NCBI GenBank assembly: GCA_026120185.1
Contig: JANUWF010001491.1
Coordinates: forward strand, 4,588,001 to 4,652,000
Source: Voacanga thouarsii
Taxonomy: Eukaryota > Streptophyta > Magnoliopsida > Gentianales > Apocynaceae
Length of the DNA stretch: 64,000 nucleotides
Direction: 5' to 3'
Below, piece by piece: positions 21,050-32,482 of the stretch. Position 1 is the stretch's first letter, and each line of letters opens with the position of its first letter. The notes below the pieces were generated by a model. That model was not told where the DNA came from. It worked only from the letters and a program-made list of their open reading frames with translations, and ran no database searches. Made by a program: the position numbers and the translations under genes.

Positions 21050-22004
21050 TTTTATAGACATAATGTCCTCTTGGACATGCCCTTCTCTTTACCTCAAGCA
21101 TGGCTATCTATTGGAGCATTATTGCACTTAGGCAGTATTACTTAAACTTTCTAACCCTTTATTATTTTTAATCCCTTTGGAGATGCTTTCCTGTGTTTAA
21201 TTTTTGCCAATGAGGACATTGTCCAATTTAACTATGGGGGAGTGGTTTGGTGATATACTTTGTCCAAATTTTTATCAATTTTATTGTGAGCACAATGAAA
21301 GGAAGTATTGTCTTTCTTATCTCTTCTTCTTTATATTTTTGGTCCCATGGCAGTGTTTATTCCTTGTTTTTTTTATTTGGTCATTGAGGACAATGTCCAA
21401 TTTAAGCGTAGGGAAGTGATTTGATTCAAAATTCTTCTATGTATGCATATACTTTATCCTTCTTGTGAGCAAAATTTTAAACATTTCTCTGGTTTTCTTT
21501 GAGATTTCTATATTTCTAATGCATGTCTTTATGATGGATTATACAACATATGTTCTAGATCATTTATGTCTTATGCATAACTTTTTGCACCTACTTGGAC
21601 TAAGAAGTTCTTGATCAAATGCTTTGTATTGTTCTTAAACCTGTTTTTCTACTAAAATTCATGGAGCATTCTAGAACATACTTGAATACCTCTCAATGTG
21701 AAATAAGAAAGACATTCATGATTTAACTTAGAGATGACGATAATAGGCCTTCTTTGGATAGTTTGAGATTTTCAAGCCTACCTATTTTTATATTATCCAT
21801 AATGCCTATTTTGAGCCTAAATTGTTGATTTCTTTCTTTAAAACCCGTCACAATACTTTGTCCGTTGCTTGTTTTTGAGAGTTTGAATAATTTTCCATAT
21901 CTTTATGCTCTTGATGGATGAAAGTAGTAGTGAAGGAGAATGTTGAGCAAGAGTACTTAGAGAAAGATCATGACTCGTTACTTTCAGTCATGTATCAAGA
22001 GTTA
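21050..22004 (+). other. Interior non-coding DNA with repeated polypurine-tract-like modules
   Basis: The phrase GAGGACATTGTCCAATTTAA followed by a G-rich run occurs at about 21212-21245, and a variant (GAGGACAATGTCCAATTTAA) at about 21387-21415; a third relative is at about 17801-17830 in the other copy. The real tract of this element is at 22876-22891. No gene seen. Confidence 0.5.
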
Positions 22005-22215
22005 AGTTGAGCTGGAAAGAGAAAAGAAAGCAAAGAAATAGAAGAAAAAGGAAAAGAGAGATTGAACACAAGAAAAGAAAATAAAAAGCTTCTAGAAAAA
22101 ATGGAAAGAAAGAAACTGAGGAAGAAAAGAATAGCAGCAGTGACGGAGAAAAGAAGAGAAAAAAGAAAGAAAAGAAAATTTTTTGAATGAAAAAGAAAAG
22201 AAAGATCACAAGAGG
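22005..22215 (+). repeat. Purine-rich (GA/A) low-complexity tract
   Basis: About 200 bp almost free of pyrimidines on the plus strand, made of GAAAAGAAA-type words. The Phe/Leu-rich ORF on the opposite strand (21988-22266) is a by-product. Confidence 0.8.
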
Positions 22216-22875
22216 AATGGTGATTGAGCTGTAAAAGTTAAATTCATATAAAGTACTTAACACCATTACCGAAAAATTGAGTGATCTTGTGAAAAAAAAT
22301 AGAAGAGTTCATGAAAAGAGACAAGAAAAAGAGAAAATGCAGGATTTGCTTGAACTGAACTGTAATTGCTAAATAATGTTATGGGTAGTGATTTATTTTG
22401 GAATAGGAGAGCAAGAAGAGTTGGAAATTATTGATACATTTTGTTTATCCTTTTCTTGTGAACTCTCGTCTTCTTTAACATTTGAATCTCCTATATCCCT
22501 CAGTTGATAAACTACATTACAAGCCTTAAGCCTTACATTACAAGCTTAAAAATCCTACTTGATCTAAGTAGAATCATGATATGTCTCGGATTAGTGGAAA
22601 GAGTGTATGAAAAGTAAGCTTATGGAATACATAATCTTTTTGAACTAAATTCTTTCCAATGGTTTGAGAATATTATTAAGTATTGGGATGGTTCTACTAA
22701 CTCATTATTCACTTACACAAGTCTTGCATTTGTTGTGAAAGATGTAGTAGCATGTGTTTTATGTTCTTGAATGAAGAAAGCATTGAAGATATTGTTTTGA
22801 AATTAATTGAGTGATTGTTAAACCTTATGTTTTCCTACTTGTCTTTGACACTTTGCTTAAGGACAAGTAAAGAGC

Positions 22876-22891
22876 TAAGTTTGGGAGAATG
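22876..22891 (+). promoter_or_regulatory. Polypurine tract before LTR 3
   Basis: TAAGTTTGGGAGAATG directly precedes the LTR start TGATAGGGGC at 22892. In the family this is the plus-strand primer left by RNase H. Confidence 0.65.
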
Positions 22892-23796
22892 TGATAGGGG
22901 CTAAATTAGTCATATTTTTCCTAGTTATTTGAGGTTTTTTTGTGATACATTTTGTCCAATAACTAGTCATATTCCTTCATATTTGAGATTTTACCTTTGG
23001 AATGGTATTATGTTCCTTATTTCATATTTTAGGGGTAAAACAAAGCAAAAATGTCGCAAAATAGAATAGAGGTGGCGCCAGCCAGGATAGAGGAACTGGC
23101 GCTGGCCATATGCTGATGACACGAACTTCGAAGCAACAAAAATTATTGACACAAGACTAGAACAGAACCGAACTGGCACCAGCTCTAATAGCTAAGGCTT
23201 CGCCAGCTGCACTTTGGACAACATTGTGTGGAAATCAAGAAAAAATTGGCGAACAAAAGAAGAAACATAATACAACCGACGCCGGCTCCAGTAGCCAAGG
23301 CAGCGTCGGCTGTGCCATGAGGAAAAGACGGGATCTTGATTTTTGGACGCGATTTTTGATAATCTGTGGAGTTTTAGTACTTTCCTACTTCTACTTGGCT
23401 AAGAAGATTACACCAACGAGTTTAGGCACTTCTTAAGCCTAAAAAAAGATGGAAAACACAAGAAAAAATGAGGGAATTCATTAATCATCATAGAAAATCA
23501 CTCAAATCAAATGAGGAATTCTTCAATTCAAGGCAGGTTGTGCAAGAATGTCTTCAAAGAAAGAAGAAGGAGGCTTCTCTATGAATACTTTCTTTTACTT
23601 TATTTTCTTTTTCTTGAACAATGGTGTATTAATTGAATTTTTTTTTTTTTTTGTAATTTGACATTGTTTTAGGTATTCATGATTTTTAGAGTTATTTGAT
23701 CTTTTGATTAATTGATTGTGATTCTTGGTATTTAATTACTTGTGCTAATTACGAGATTAATTGGTTGTTTCTTTCCATTAACTTGCTTGGAAAAGT
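22892..23796 (+). mobile_element. LTR 3, left part of the 3' LTR
   Basis: Follows LTR 2 closely up to CTTGCTTGGAAAAG, then switches to the truncated LTR of element C at about 23797. The right part resumes at about 36409. Roughly 100 bp of this LTR is missing between the two parts. Confidence 0.8.
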
Positions 23797-24430
23797 TGTA
23801 AGGCGCAGTCCTTGGCACAAGAAACCATGCAACCGAAGGCGAAGTTCTTTGAACTTTTCACACGGGTCGCACTTCTAATAGGGGAAGAACCCGAAATTTA
23901 TTAAAATGAGGGGCCATATGTTTGGAAATTACTATTTTTTGAACGGACATGATAAAATGACCTGCACTTATCAATCTCTGCTATTTTTCGTGTTATAAAA
24001 TTTACTTTAGCAAAGATTTTGGGAATCATCTTTCTCTTCTAAGCAAAACACTGACACACACACAGGACTCACTGAATAAAACTACTCACACGTATGTTTG
24101 TCTTTTTTGTAGGGATTGGAGCTGAAGAATATCGACGGTACTCCAAGACTTCTTCTATAGCACTGGATAGCAAATCCTTTGCAGTGATCATTGTATATAG
24201 ACTATGAGATGTTTTAGCTTATGTATTTTGGGAACTATGACAATGGACCATCATGACTCATATGTTTATATAAATAAAGAGCATACTTCATCGATTTACT
24301 TAAGTTTCGACTTTACCTGCTTACTTTAAGATTAAATCTTTATAAAGACCCCTAGTCTGAGACTTCAGACGGGGCGACATCCCACCTGAGCCCGGCCCAC
24401 TACAACAAGAAGAAAATATGGGGTGTTACA
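23797..24430 (+). mobile_element. Truncated 5' LTR of gypsy element C
   Basis: 634 bp matching the last part of the 3' LTR of C (about 35774-36393), with few differences. It ends ATGGGGTGTTACA just before a primer site. About 3.3 kb of the LTR start is missing, so the element was truncated at the left. Confidence 0.85.
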
Positions 24431-24432
24431 AT

Positions 24433-24444
24433 TGGTATCAGATC
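24433..24444 (+). promoter_or_regulatory. Primer-binding site of element C
   Basis: TGGTATCAGATC differs at one base from TGGTATCAGAGC (initiator Met tRNA). Confidence 0.85.
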
Positions 24445-25245
24445 ATTAACCATAGAGTTTAATTTGCATATATTATCTATAGGTATAGATACATTATCTG
24501 TGGGCATAGATATAATATCTATGGGTATAGATGGAAGTTTAATTTGATTATTCTTTTGTATGTATGGCTAATAATGATGATAAAGGGAAGAAACTAGTAG
24601 CGGAACAGGATCGTAGAGATAGGTCATGGGAAGAAGGTGAAAGCTCTCACCCAGAGAAGAAGATCAGGCCTTTCCTAGGAACCTTGATCTCTGGACCCTG
24701 TTATTACCATAGCTCTCTGAGAGGCCCGGGATCTAGAGGAAGTAACCCAATGCCAACTTAGGACAGCAATATAGGAGACGTGACTAAAGAACCTGAGAGG
24801 ATAGGAAGCCCTAAGCAGCAGCAGAACTCGAAAAAGCCACAATCTCTCCTGATGAATCGGAAGATGAAGTAGTCGAAGTAGTTGCTGTGTCTTTGGGTGA
24901 GTCATCTGTAGGAGAGGATGTGGATGTGTTTGGCCCAGGATTTGATACTCCTAAGTATTATCGTGTATCAACCGACTCGGGACCACCCACTTCCAGTGAC
25001 GATTATAGTAGTGGGAGGACTACCTAGGAAGTTTTAGTATAAGTAGTAGCTGATGTATATATTGAGTACGTATGTTGGTAGAAGATAATAAGCAAGTATG
25101 TGTATAAATGTACTAAAACCCTATAACTTTGTTATAATATACCAGGGTGTTATGTTTTCATATGGTGATAACATTCTCCTATGACATGCTAATCTAATTC
25201 CATTATTAATACTAATTTAACTAGGAAAAACTGACTGTCTATAGT
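24445..25245 (+). other. Leader of element C with a short upstream ORF
   Basis: An ORF at 24564-24761 (MANNDDKGKKLVAEQDRRDRS and a charged stretch) ends 485 bp before gag. Its function is not recognised; it may be a decayed extra ORF upstream of gag. A repeat of TATCTATRGGTATAGAT-like words occurs at 24470-24535. Confidence 0.4.
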
Positions 25246-26271
25246 ATGCCGCCAAAACGAATCACTCGTCACCATCCAATGGAATCAATTGCTAACAATG
25301 TAGCTAAATGAGTGACCGGTGAATCTCTGTAAAATATTATGATGCAGACTTTCCAGAAAATGAGAAAAGTACTACAACATATGACCGAGATGACCTCTAG
25401 AGAAGGACGGCGAACTGAAGTTGAAGCAGATCAAGCCTTAGAACGATTCTTAAAGTTCAAACCCCCTTTATTTTATGGCTAACCTAAACAAGAACAAGAG
25501 GAATCCTGGATAGAACAAATAGAGAACATATTTGCCGCTCTAAGCTACTCAAAGCAGCGAAATGTGCAATTTGCTATGTTTAAACTTCAAGGACCAGCAC
25601 GAGACTAGTGGACACGAAAGAAAGAATAGAAGGAATGGAATTGGGAGGAATTTCAAGTAGAATTCAAGAAAGAATTCATACCATGTTGGGTTGTAGAAAG
25701 GCGAGAAGATGAGTTCCAAAATTTTAGACAAGAGGGGAGGATAGTAGGGAAGTATGCCGCTGAATTTACACGACTTTCGAAATATTGCCCTCTCCTAGTG
25801 CAGAATGAATTAGACAGGACTCGCCACTTTGTGAAAGGTTTGCGCCTCGAACTCAAGTGGGTATTGCTTAGTTTGGCCCCAAGTAATTATAGTGCTATAG
25901 TAGAAATAGCTTCAAAAGTTGAGGAGGCGGATTTGGAGCAAGCTAAGAAGGGAAATAAAAGGGGATTTCAACCCCTAAATCAAAAGAAAAGGCCTGGAGA
26001 GAATAAGTGGCCAAATAAAGGAAAATTTCTAAGAAGAGAAGGAGGTAATATGGGGAAGCCGTTCATTCGCTATTATAGTTGTGGAGAAGAAGGACATAAA
26101 AGTCTTAACTGCCAATATCCAAAGAGGACAATAGGATGGATAAATCTAAGAGGGAATTATAAAGGAGTAAGACCAGAATTTGCTAAAGGAAACCTAGGCC
26201 AGCCCTCTGCACCCAAATCTGGAGTTAGCAAACTTGCAGTGAAAGCTCGAATGGTAGCCCTGGACAAATAG
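25246..26271 (+). pseudogene. Gypsy (chromovirus-type) gag
   Basis: The ATG at 25246 starts MPPKRITRHHP, a usual chromovirus gag start. The retrotransposon gag domain follows (SWIEQIENIFAALSYSKQRN, then AMFKLQGPARD, then FKKEFIP), and then the open stretch 25798-26271 with FVKGLRLELK and a zinc knuckle at about residues 91-104 (Y-x2-C-x4-H-x4-C). The first Cys of the knuckle is Tyr here, a TGT to TAT type change. Several stops in the first half fall where family members usually carry Trp or Gln. It forms capsid and binds RNA in intact relatives; not functional here. Confidence 0.85.
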
Positions 26272-26557
26272 ACATTAAGCATCAATGGTAGTGGAAGGTA
26301 AGATTTTTATTTTCGATAAAGAAGCTCAAATTCTAATAGATCCAGGCTTTACCCATTCTTTTATTGCAAGCTCTTTTGCTCAAAATGTAAATATTAGGAG
26401 TAAGGAGGCTCCCTATGAAAGGATAGTTAGTACCCCTCTGGGAAAGTAATTGAGCAGTGATAGAATTTATCTGGAAAGTGAAAAAAAAAGAAAAAAAAAG
26501 AAATTGAAGATGTGACCCTAGAAGGAGACTTTATAAGTTTACCCATAAAAGACTATG
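26272..26557 (+). pseudogene. Gypsy protease, N-terminal part, interrupted
   Basis: ILIDPGFTHSFIA carries the aspartic protease active-site region (usual DSGSTHSF-like; here DPGFTHSF). IVSTPLGK and DVTLEGDFISLPIKDYD follow. The frame is cut inside I-K-D-Y-D by a solo LTR with CTATG duplicated at 26553-26557 and 30874-30878, and resumes as AILGIDW. Confidence 0.85.
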
Positions 26558-26805
26558 TGTGAAACCCCAGTCAAGACCAACCTTAGAGTAAGGGGGTTGG
26601 GATGCATATCATGCTTTATTTCATGATTAAATATGTTTTCATATGATTTCTATGTGCTTTGAATTTGATTTTTATTATCTTGAAGTCTTGTTGTTGAGTG
26701 ATGTGTGAGAGGGGCAAAATGGTAATTTTTGCCCGAGGTGAAAATAAGGAGATAGCTTCTGGATTGAATAGGAAATAATTTTTCTAGTAGAAATAACAAC
26801 AAGAG

Positions 26806-26870
26806 TTGTTGTGGTTTAGTGGTTAGAGCCTTGGAATTAATTCTTGAGGTCTAAGGTTCAAAGTCCATCA
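26806..26870 (+). promoter_or_regulatory. tRNA-like box A/box B module in LTR A
   Basis: Box A TGGTTTAGTGG at 26812-26822 is perfect; box B GTTCAAAGT at 26856-26864 has one mismatch. About 254 bases from the LTR start. Confidence 0.55.
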
Positions 26871-28198
26871 TAGAAGCTTTAGCTTGAGTAAATTTTATTT
26901 TGCTTGGAAAAAGATGGTTTCGGCCATGAGGGCCTAGATCAATGTGGTGATGATGTCCTAGGAGAGACATGTTAGGAGAATTCTCACTTCACTCTTTTGT
27001 TCTTCGCGAAATGCCTACAGGGAATTCATTCTCCCTTGATCTTTAGCTTTTCTTAATTTCCAACTCCTTAGTTTGATCAAGGTGTTCTATCCTTTTCCTT
27101 TCCAGAAAATTCATTAGAGGACTAAGTTCTTTTAGGATCAAAATGTCCTAGTAAAAGGCTTCTCATGGTTTGGAAAATGTAAATGATTTGAGGGAAAAAT
27201 TCAAGGGGAAAATCCCTCTTGAAAGCTTGCTGAAATTTTTCCTCTAACTTAGTTCATCTATCTTCATGAAATGAGCTGAAATTTTCCAGCTTGTTGTACC
27301 TTCAAAAGGTCGAAAATTCTAGCTCACATTTCCTCCCAAATGCTACCAGAAAAATGGTCTTTAGGATCAGTTGAAACCTGAAAGTTTCTTGCCCAAATTC
27401 GGACTGCACAAGCTGGAGTAAAACAGGAAAAAATTCCCGTACGAAAGTCAGCTTTGTGAGCTCCAAATCAAGCTGTTTTCTCCCAGATTTTGTGCAGCAC
27501 CTTAGCCATGTTTTTCCTCCATAAAGAAGGCTGGAAACCAGCCTTGAAGACCCCTAAAATCCCCTTCAAAACTCGTCGTAAATCTGCTGGAAATGGCAGA
27601 CGAAAATTTCTGTTCAGCGAAATTCCTGAGCAGAATTTTTGTCCAGCTTGTTTCCTATTTTGTTGCAACTGAAAACCCCAACCTACTTCTGTCAAAACCT
27701 CCCTTAAACCTCCATTAACAGAGCTCCATTGTTCCCTGAAGCTTCTGCATGAAATTCCCTCCTTGGCTGACCGAAAATCTCTCAACCAAATCCCTGCAAT
27801 TTAGCTTGATTACTTTCCAAAAATTCTAGCCATCTTGTTTAACAACTTTCCATAAAATTTTGCTCAATTGATCAGACATCTTCTCCACCATTGTGCACCT
27901 TAATTTTGACCACCACAAGCCTCCTTTAACCAGTTTTAATTCCACAGAAAACTGCACAATCCAATCGGCCATAGGAGAATTCAAAGCTATCCAGAAAAAT
28001 CAAGATATTCTTGGAATATCTAGTTTCCAAATTCTCTTCCTAAAAATATTTTTCAAGGATTGTAACAATTAGTCTTTCCTTTCCCTTCCAAATCAGAGAA
28101 GTCACTCCCTAAACCCTACAGAATTTCGGCAGCCACAACTTCTCAGAAAAATCGGCAGCTTCTCTTCTCTCTCTCTCTCGATTTTCTTCAAGCAACAA

Positions 28199-28220
28199 GA
28201 ACACACACACACACACACAC
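28199..28220 (+). repeat. (AC)n microsatellite
   Basis: About eleven AC units within the solo LTR, in a region reading AGAACACACA in the sister copies. Confidence 0.9.
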
Positions 28221-28502
28221 TACACCAAGAACACCTACTCCTTCTCCACACCTAATACCCCTCCAAACCACTTCAAACCCTCACGAAAATCTCCAGATTT
28301 GATCTACTCCTTGTTGTGCATTCATCAACACCCTTATTAACATCAAACTCCACAAATCATCTTGCTACTTTGGATCAAAAAGCAGAAATTTCTGTGAAGA
28401 ACAAGAACCTCTTCAAGGTAAACTTATTCTAACAACTTCATCCTCTTCAAACTTAATCTCTAATGAAAACCTATATGAATAAGCATGCTAATGATCTCTT
28501 CT

Positions 28503-28516
28503 TCTCTATCTCTCTA

Positions 28517-28570
<54 letters not shown>
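28503..28570 (+). repeat. (CT)n microsatellite in LTR A
   Basis: About 68 bp of CT units with a few interruptions, at the position equivalent to 10321-10363. Confidence 0.95.
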
Positions 28571-30873
28571 ATAGACCGAAATTTCCTCCCTTGGCCGAAT
28601 GGTCTCTTCTCCCATGACCATGCTTTTGCCACCCTTCTTGAACAAGATTAGCCATCTAGGGGTTGAGATCTTCTCTAAACTCCTTCAAGTCATTCATCAA
28701 TCAAGTAAGTACCTTCAATCATCTCTTTAAAATTGAGAATCATGTCTCTAGGTTGATGAATGTCGATGGGTTTGTGTATGTGATGTTGTTGATTGAAGCA
28801 TGACTATATGTATGATTGAGATGGAGATGGGATTTATGCATGGAAGGATTATATTGGTGGATCTAATGATGAGTTGAGATTTGATGCATGTCATAGGTAG
28901 TATTTGTGATGAAGCATGCTAGAGAATATGTTGCCATGGGTGAATAGGATTTATATGCATGATTAGATTTCGAAGCCATGATCATGTTTATGCTAGTAGA
29001 GGTTAAATCATGTAATAATAAATTTAGATCTATGCCTATGTGCAAGACTTGGATGATTTGATGAATTGAAGGATTGAGTATGTTATTGATTATGGTTGAC
29101 CATGGAATCTTGATCATGATCTAGTTGTCCCTAAGCAAATTTTATTTTATGAATAAAATATTTACTAATAATTTTTGCTAGAGAATTTCGAAAACCCTAA
29201 GAAGGGTAGATTTGGAATTATAATATATGTAAAGGATATTTTTGTCAAATAAATAGTAACTTTTCTAGAAAATAAAATAAATAAATATTATTTAAAATAA
29301 AGAAAATTAATTAAAGCCTTTATGGAAAAGATTTATACTTAATAAAATATTTACTAGATCAAGACCCTTAAGGATTTACTTATTATTTTCCAAGAAAGAC
29401 TTAATAAATCTAATCTTAACTATTTTTAGCTATCATTTATTTTCTAACAACTAAACTATCATTAAATCACTATTTTACCTAGTACCACCTATGGCTTTTG
29501 ATCAAATAAACTCTAAATTTTTCTTAACAAGATTTAAACTTTCCACTTATTAGAATTTATTTCCTAATCCATTAATTATTTTAAATAACAAATTAAACTG
29601 AGCTTATAAACCTATTCAATTATTGTTTTGCCTTAAAGCTTGGGACACTAGGATCATGGTAGTAGTGAATTGGGTTGATTTAAAATTGAGGAAGTGGATC
29701 GTGGCTTGAATCTGATTAAGATTTGTATTTGCCCATGTGGGGTTAGGTCAGCTGTTCGAGACCTTGTTGTTGTGAGCAAGAAGCAGGTAAGCTCTTGCAT
29801 AAAACCTATCGATGTGAAATGTTTTCTTATGGCGAGCTAAATATGGAGTGTATGGACACTCGTTTATTTGAAGGCAATTGAGGGTTGAATTCATCTTTAT
29901 TTCTAACGCTGGAATTATTCAAAAGTTAATGAGCAGATTTTCCAAACTCGAAACTCTTTCTAAAACTGATTTCGCTCAAAACCTTGGAAACCCTCAAATT
30001 GCTATTTTCATGCAGAGCAATGCTCTGTTCAATTTATCGCAGGTGGGAAATGTCGTTGAGTACTCAATAAGGGTGGATTACTAGGACTAGTCTTTGAAGG
30101 GTTAGGGTGAGTCTCTCAGTAGGTGGCCACCTCTGAGGGGTGTGTCCTTCCCTGATAAGATGCTAGTTCCAGTGAGTTGTGCCGGTCCGAGCTAGCAGTT
30201 TATTTTGTTTCAGTCAAGTGACTATGTTTTTGCCGAAATGGACACCCGGTGGTTGTTTGGATATAGAGAATGAGGAGTATCTTGCCCAGTAGGCCGATCA
30301 CCTACTTTTGTCAGTCTGCACAACGTGTTAGGCATTCTGACCGGTTATGGGGCCCAAAGTGTGGTAACCCATATCCCTTTCTTTCGAGTGGTTGATGTCA
30401 TTACTTATGTATGGCTAGAAGAGCCAAAATGCCACTCTTACTTTTGACTAATGTTTATTGCTTGCCAATGTTTTTGTTATAAAGATTTCACACTTTGCAT
30501 CCACGAACTGTTTTTGCTAAACACCCAAAGCACACACGGACTTACTGAGATTTCTGTCTCACCACCTTTTATCATAATTTCAGGTTGATCCTGTTGTGGG
30601 TGAGTAGCTACCTTGGAAGAGAATGTGTTTTTTTTTTTATTTTATGTACTGCTTTGGGAGACGAGTGTGGATGATTTTAATTATGGGTTTTGTTTTAGAA
30701 TTTCATGGATGTACTTTTGAAGTTTTTTTTTTTTGTTGTAATAAATTCTTTTAGCTTGAGTATTATTTATTCCAGCAATTTTTTTATTTGTGACCTAGTT
30801 ATAAAGACCCCTTGTCCTTTGGACGGGGCGACATCCCCGGCCCTGGCGGGCCTAGGTTTTCCGGGGTGTTACA

Positions 30874-31620
30874 CTATGATGCCATTCTAGGAATAGATTG
30901 GCCATCGCAACATCATGCGAAGGTTGATTGTAGGAATAAACTGGTGTATTTTAGGGGACCAGGAGGAGGTACTTTAGAATTTTGGGGAGATAAAGCAAAA
31001 CAAGGAGTGAGATTGATATATGGAGTGAAAGCAAGGAAACTGATTCGAAAAAGGTGTACGGGGTATTTAGCTTACCTTTTGAATAATTCCATTAAGCCTA
31101 AGAAGCTTGAAGATGTACCTGTGATTTGAGAGTACCCGGATATTTTTCTAGAGGAGCTAAAAAAATTACCCCAAGAAAGAGAAGTTGAATTCAATATTGA
31201 TTTAGTACTAACAACTGAGCCAGTTTTTAGAACCCCATACTAGATAGCACTTTAAGGATGTGCATAGACTACATGAGGCTAAATGCTCAAACAATAAAGA
31301 ACAAATACCCATTATCTATAGTGGATGAGTTGTTTGACCAACTATAAGGTGCAGGATGTTGCTCTAAATTAGATCTGAGACAAGGGTATTATCAAGTGGG
31401 GATTAGAGAAGAGGATATTCCTAAAACTGCCTTCAATACACGCTATGGGCATTATGAGTTTGTAGTAATGCACTTTGGAATTACTAAGGCCTCTACCACT
31501 TTCATGGATCTTCTGCATCGAATTTTTCAACCCTATTTGGATAACTTTGTTGTTATTTTTACTGATGATATTTTGGTGTATTTTAAGAATCCTCAGGAGC
31601 ACTAGGAGCATTTACGAAAG
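30874..31620 (+). pseudogene. Gypsy protease C-terminal part and RT N-terminal part
   Basis: AILGIDWPSQHHAKVDCRNKLVYF completes the protease, then VKARKLIRKRCTGYLAYL and the linker up to REVEFNIDLV. After RTPY about 45 residues usual at the RT start are missing, and the reading resumes at [12 protein letters not shown] and [13 protein letters not shown] continues with [26 protein letters not shown] and the active site FTDDILVY at about 31555-31578 (usual FIDDILIY). Stops and frameshifts are present. Confidence 0.85.
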
Positions 31621-32259
31621 GTGCTTAAGGAATTAAGAGAAACTAAGTTGTATGCCAAGTTTAGTAAATGTGAATTTTGGCTGGATAGAGTATCTTTTCT
31701 AGGGCATGTAATTTCTAAAGAGGGGATTTCTGTGGACCCTGCAAAAGTTGAGGTGGTAATAAATTGGAAGCAGCCGGAAAACCCTACGGTGGTGAGGAGT
31801 TTATTAGGCTTGGCAGGATACTATAGAAGGTTTATTGAAGAATTCTCGAAACTTGCTTCACCATTAACCCGATTAACCCAGAAGAAGGTGCCCTATGAAT
31901 GGTCGGAGAGTTGCGAGAAAAGTTTCCAAGAGTTGAAGCGAAGATTGGGCACCTCACCTGTCCTAGCCTTGCCTGCTAGGAATAAGCCCTACAAAGTATA
32001 CACTGATGCTTCTAAGGAAGGATTGGACGGAATTTGCCGATCGCCTCTATATTGGGATACCTTAAGACAGCATCAGGAGCAATATGATGTCTTGGATAAG
32101 GAAAGGGCACGACAAAAGATGTTGCAAATTAAGGAGAAATTGAAGATTTCCCAAAATAGGCAGAAAAGTTATGTAGAGCACCATCGGAAAGATGTGGAGT
32201 TTAGTGTAGTTGATTTAGTGCTCTTAAGGTTAACACCCTGTCGAGACAAGAAAACATGA
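31621..32259 (+). pseudogene. RT C-terminal part joined in frame to the integrase tail
   Basis: 212-codon open frame. Residues 1-133 are RT and the start of RNase H ([20 protein letters not shown], then [16 protein letters not shown], then YTDASKEGL). At about residue 135 it passes directly into CRSPLYWD and [21 protein letters not shown], which in relatives lies after the integrase core, and then [10 protein letters not shown]. The rest of RNase H, the zinc-binding region and the integrase core are absent, so element C could not integrate by itself. The frame stays open across the junction at about 32028. Confidence 0.85.
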
Positions 32260-32446
32260 AGAAAGAAACAAGCTCCATGGCATATAGCCGATCCCAGTCA
32301 TATTTTGAATGATGATGCCCTAGAGTTATCACCAAATTTAAATTATGAGGGAAAGCCAGTTAAAAACTTAGAACGCACCAAAAAAGAAGTTGCAGCAGAA
32401 GCAAAAATATATAAAATTTACCTAGAACTCTTTGAAGGTGAGTTAT

Positions 32447-32482
32447 AATTTCGAGGACGAAATTCCTTTTAGGGGGGGAGAT
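32447..32482 (+). promoter_or_regulatory. Hairpin and polypurine tract of element C
   Basis: AATTTCG-AGGA-CGAAATT (32447-32464) can form a seven-base-pair hairpin, followed by TTTTAGGGGGGGAGAT up to 32482, just before the 3' LTR start TGTAATAACCC. Confidence 0.75.

Larger units (their letters stand above)
26558..30873 (+). mobile_element. Solo LTR of chromovirus family A (4.3 kb)
   Basis: 4316 bp, TGTGAAACCCC to GGGGTGTTACA, flanked by perfect CTATG duplications. Similar throughout to 8412-12736, including the tRNA-like module and the CT tract. Removing it restores the protease frame of element C exactly. Open frames inside (27490-27785, 28463-28651, 29878-30084) carry no recognisable domain. 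Confidence 0.9.

Noticed and set aside
21988..22266. Phe/Leu-rich minus-strand ORF that looks like a membrane protein
   Set aside because: It is the complement of a purine-only low-complexity tract; no start context or family support.
28463..28651. ORF with a long Ser-Leu repeat
   Set aside because: Translation of the CT microsatellite. The same applies to 58550-58837 and the Glu-Arg repeat ORF at 48795-48986.
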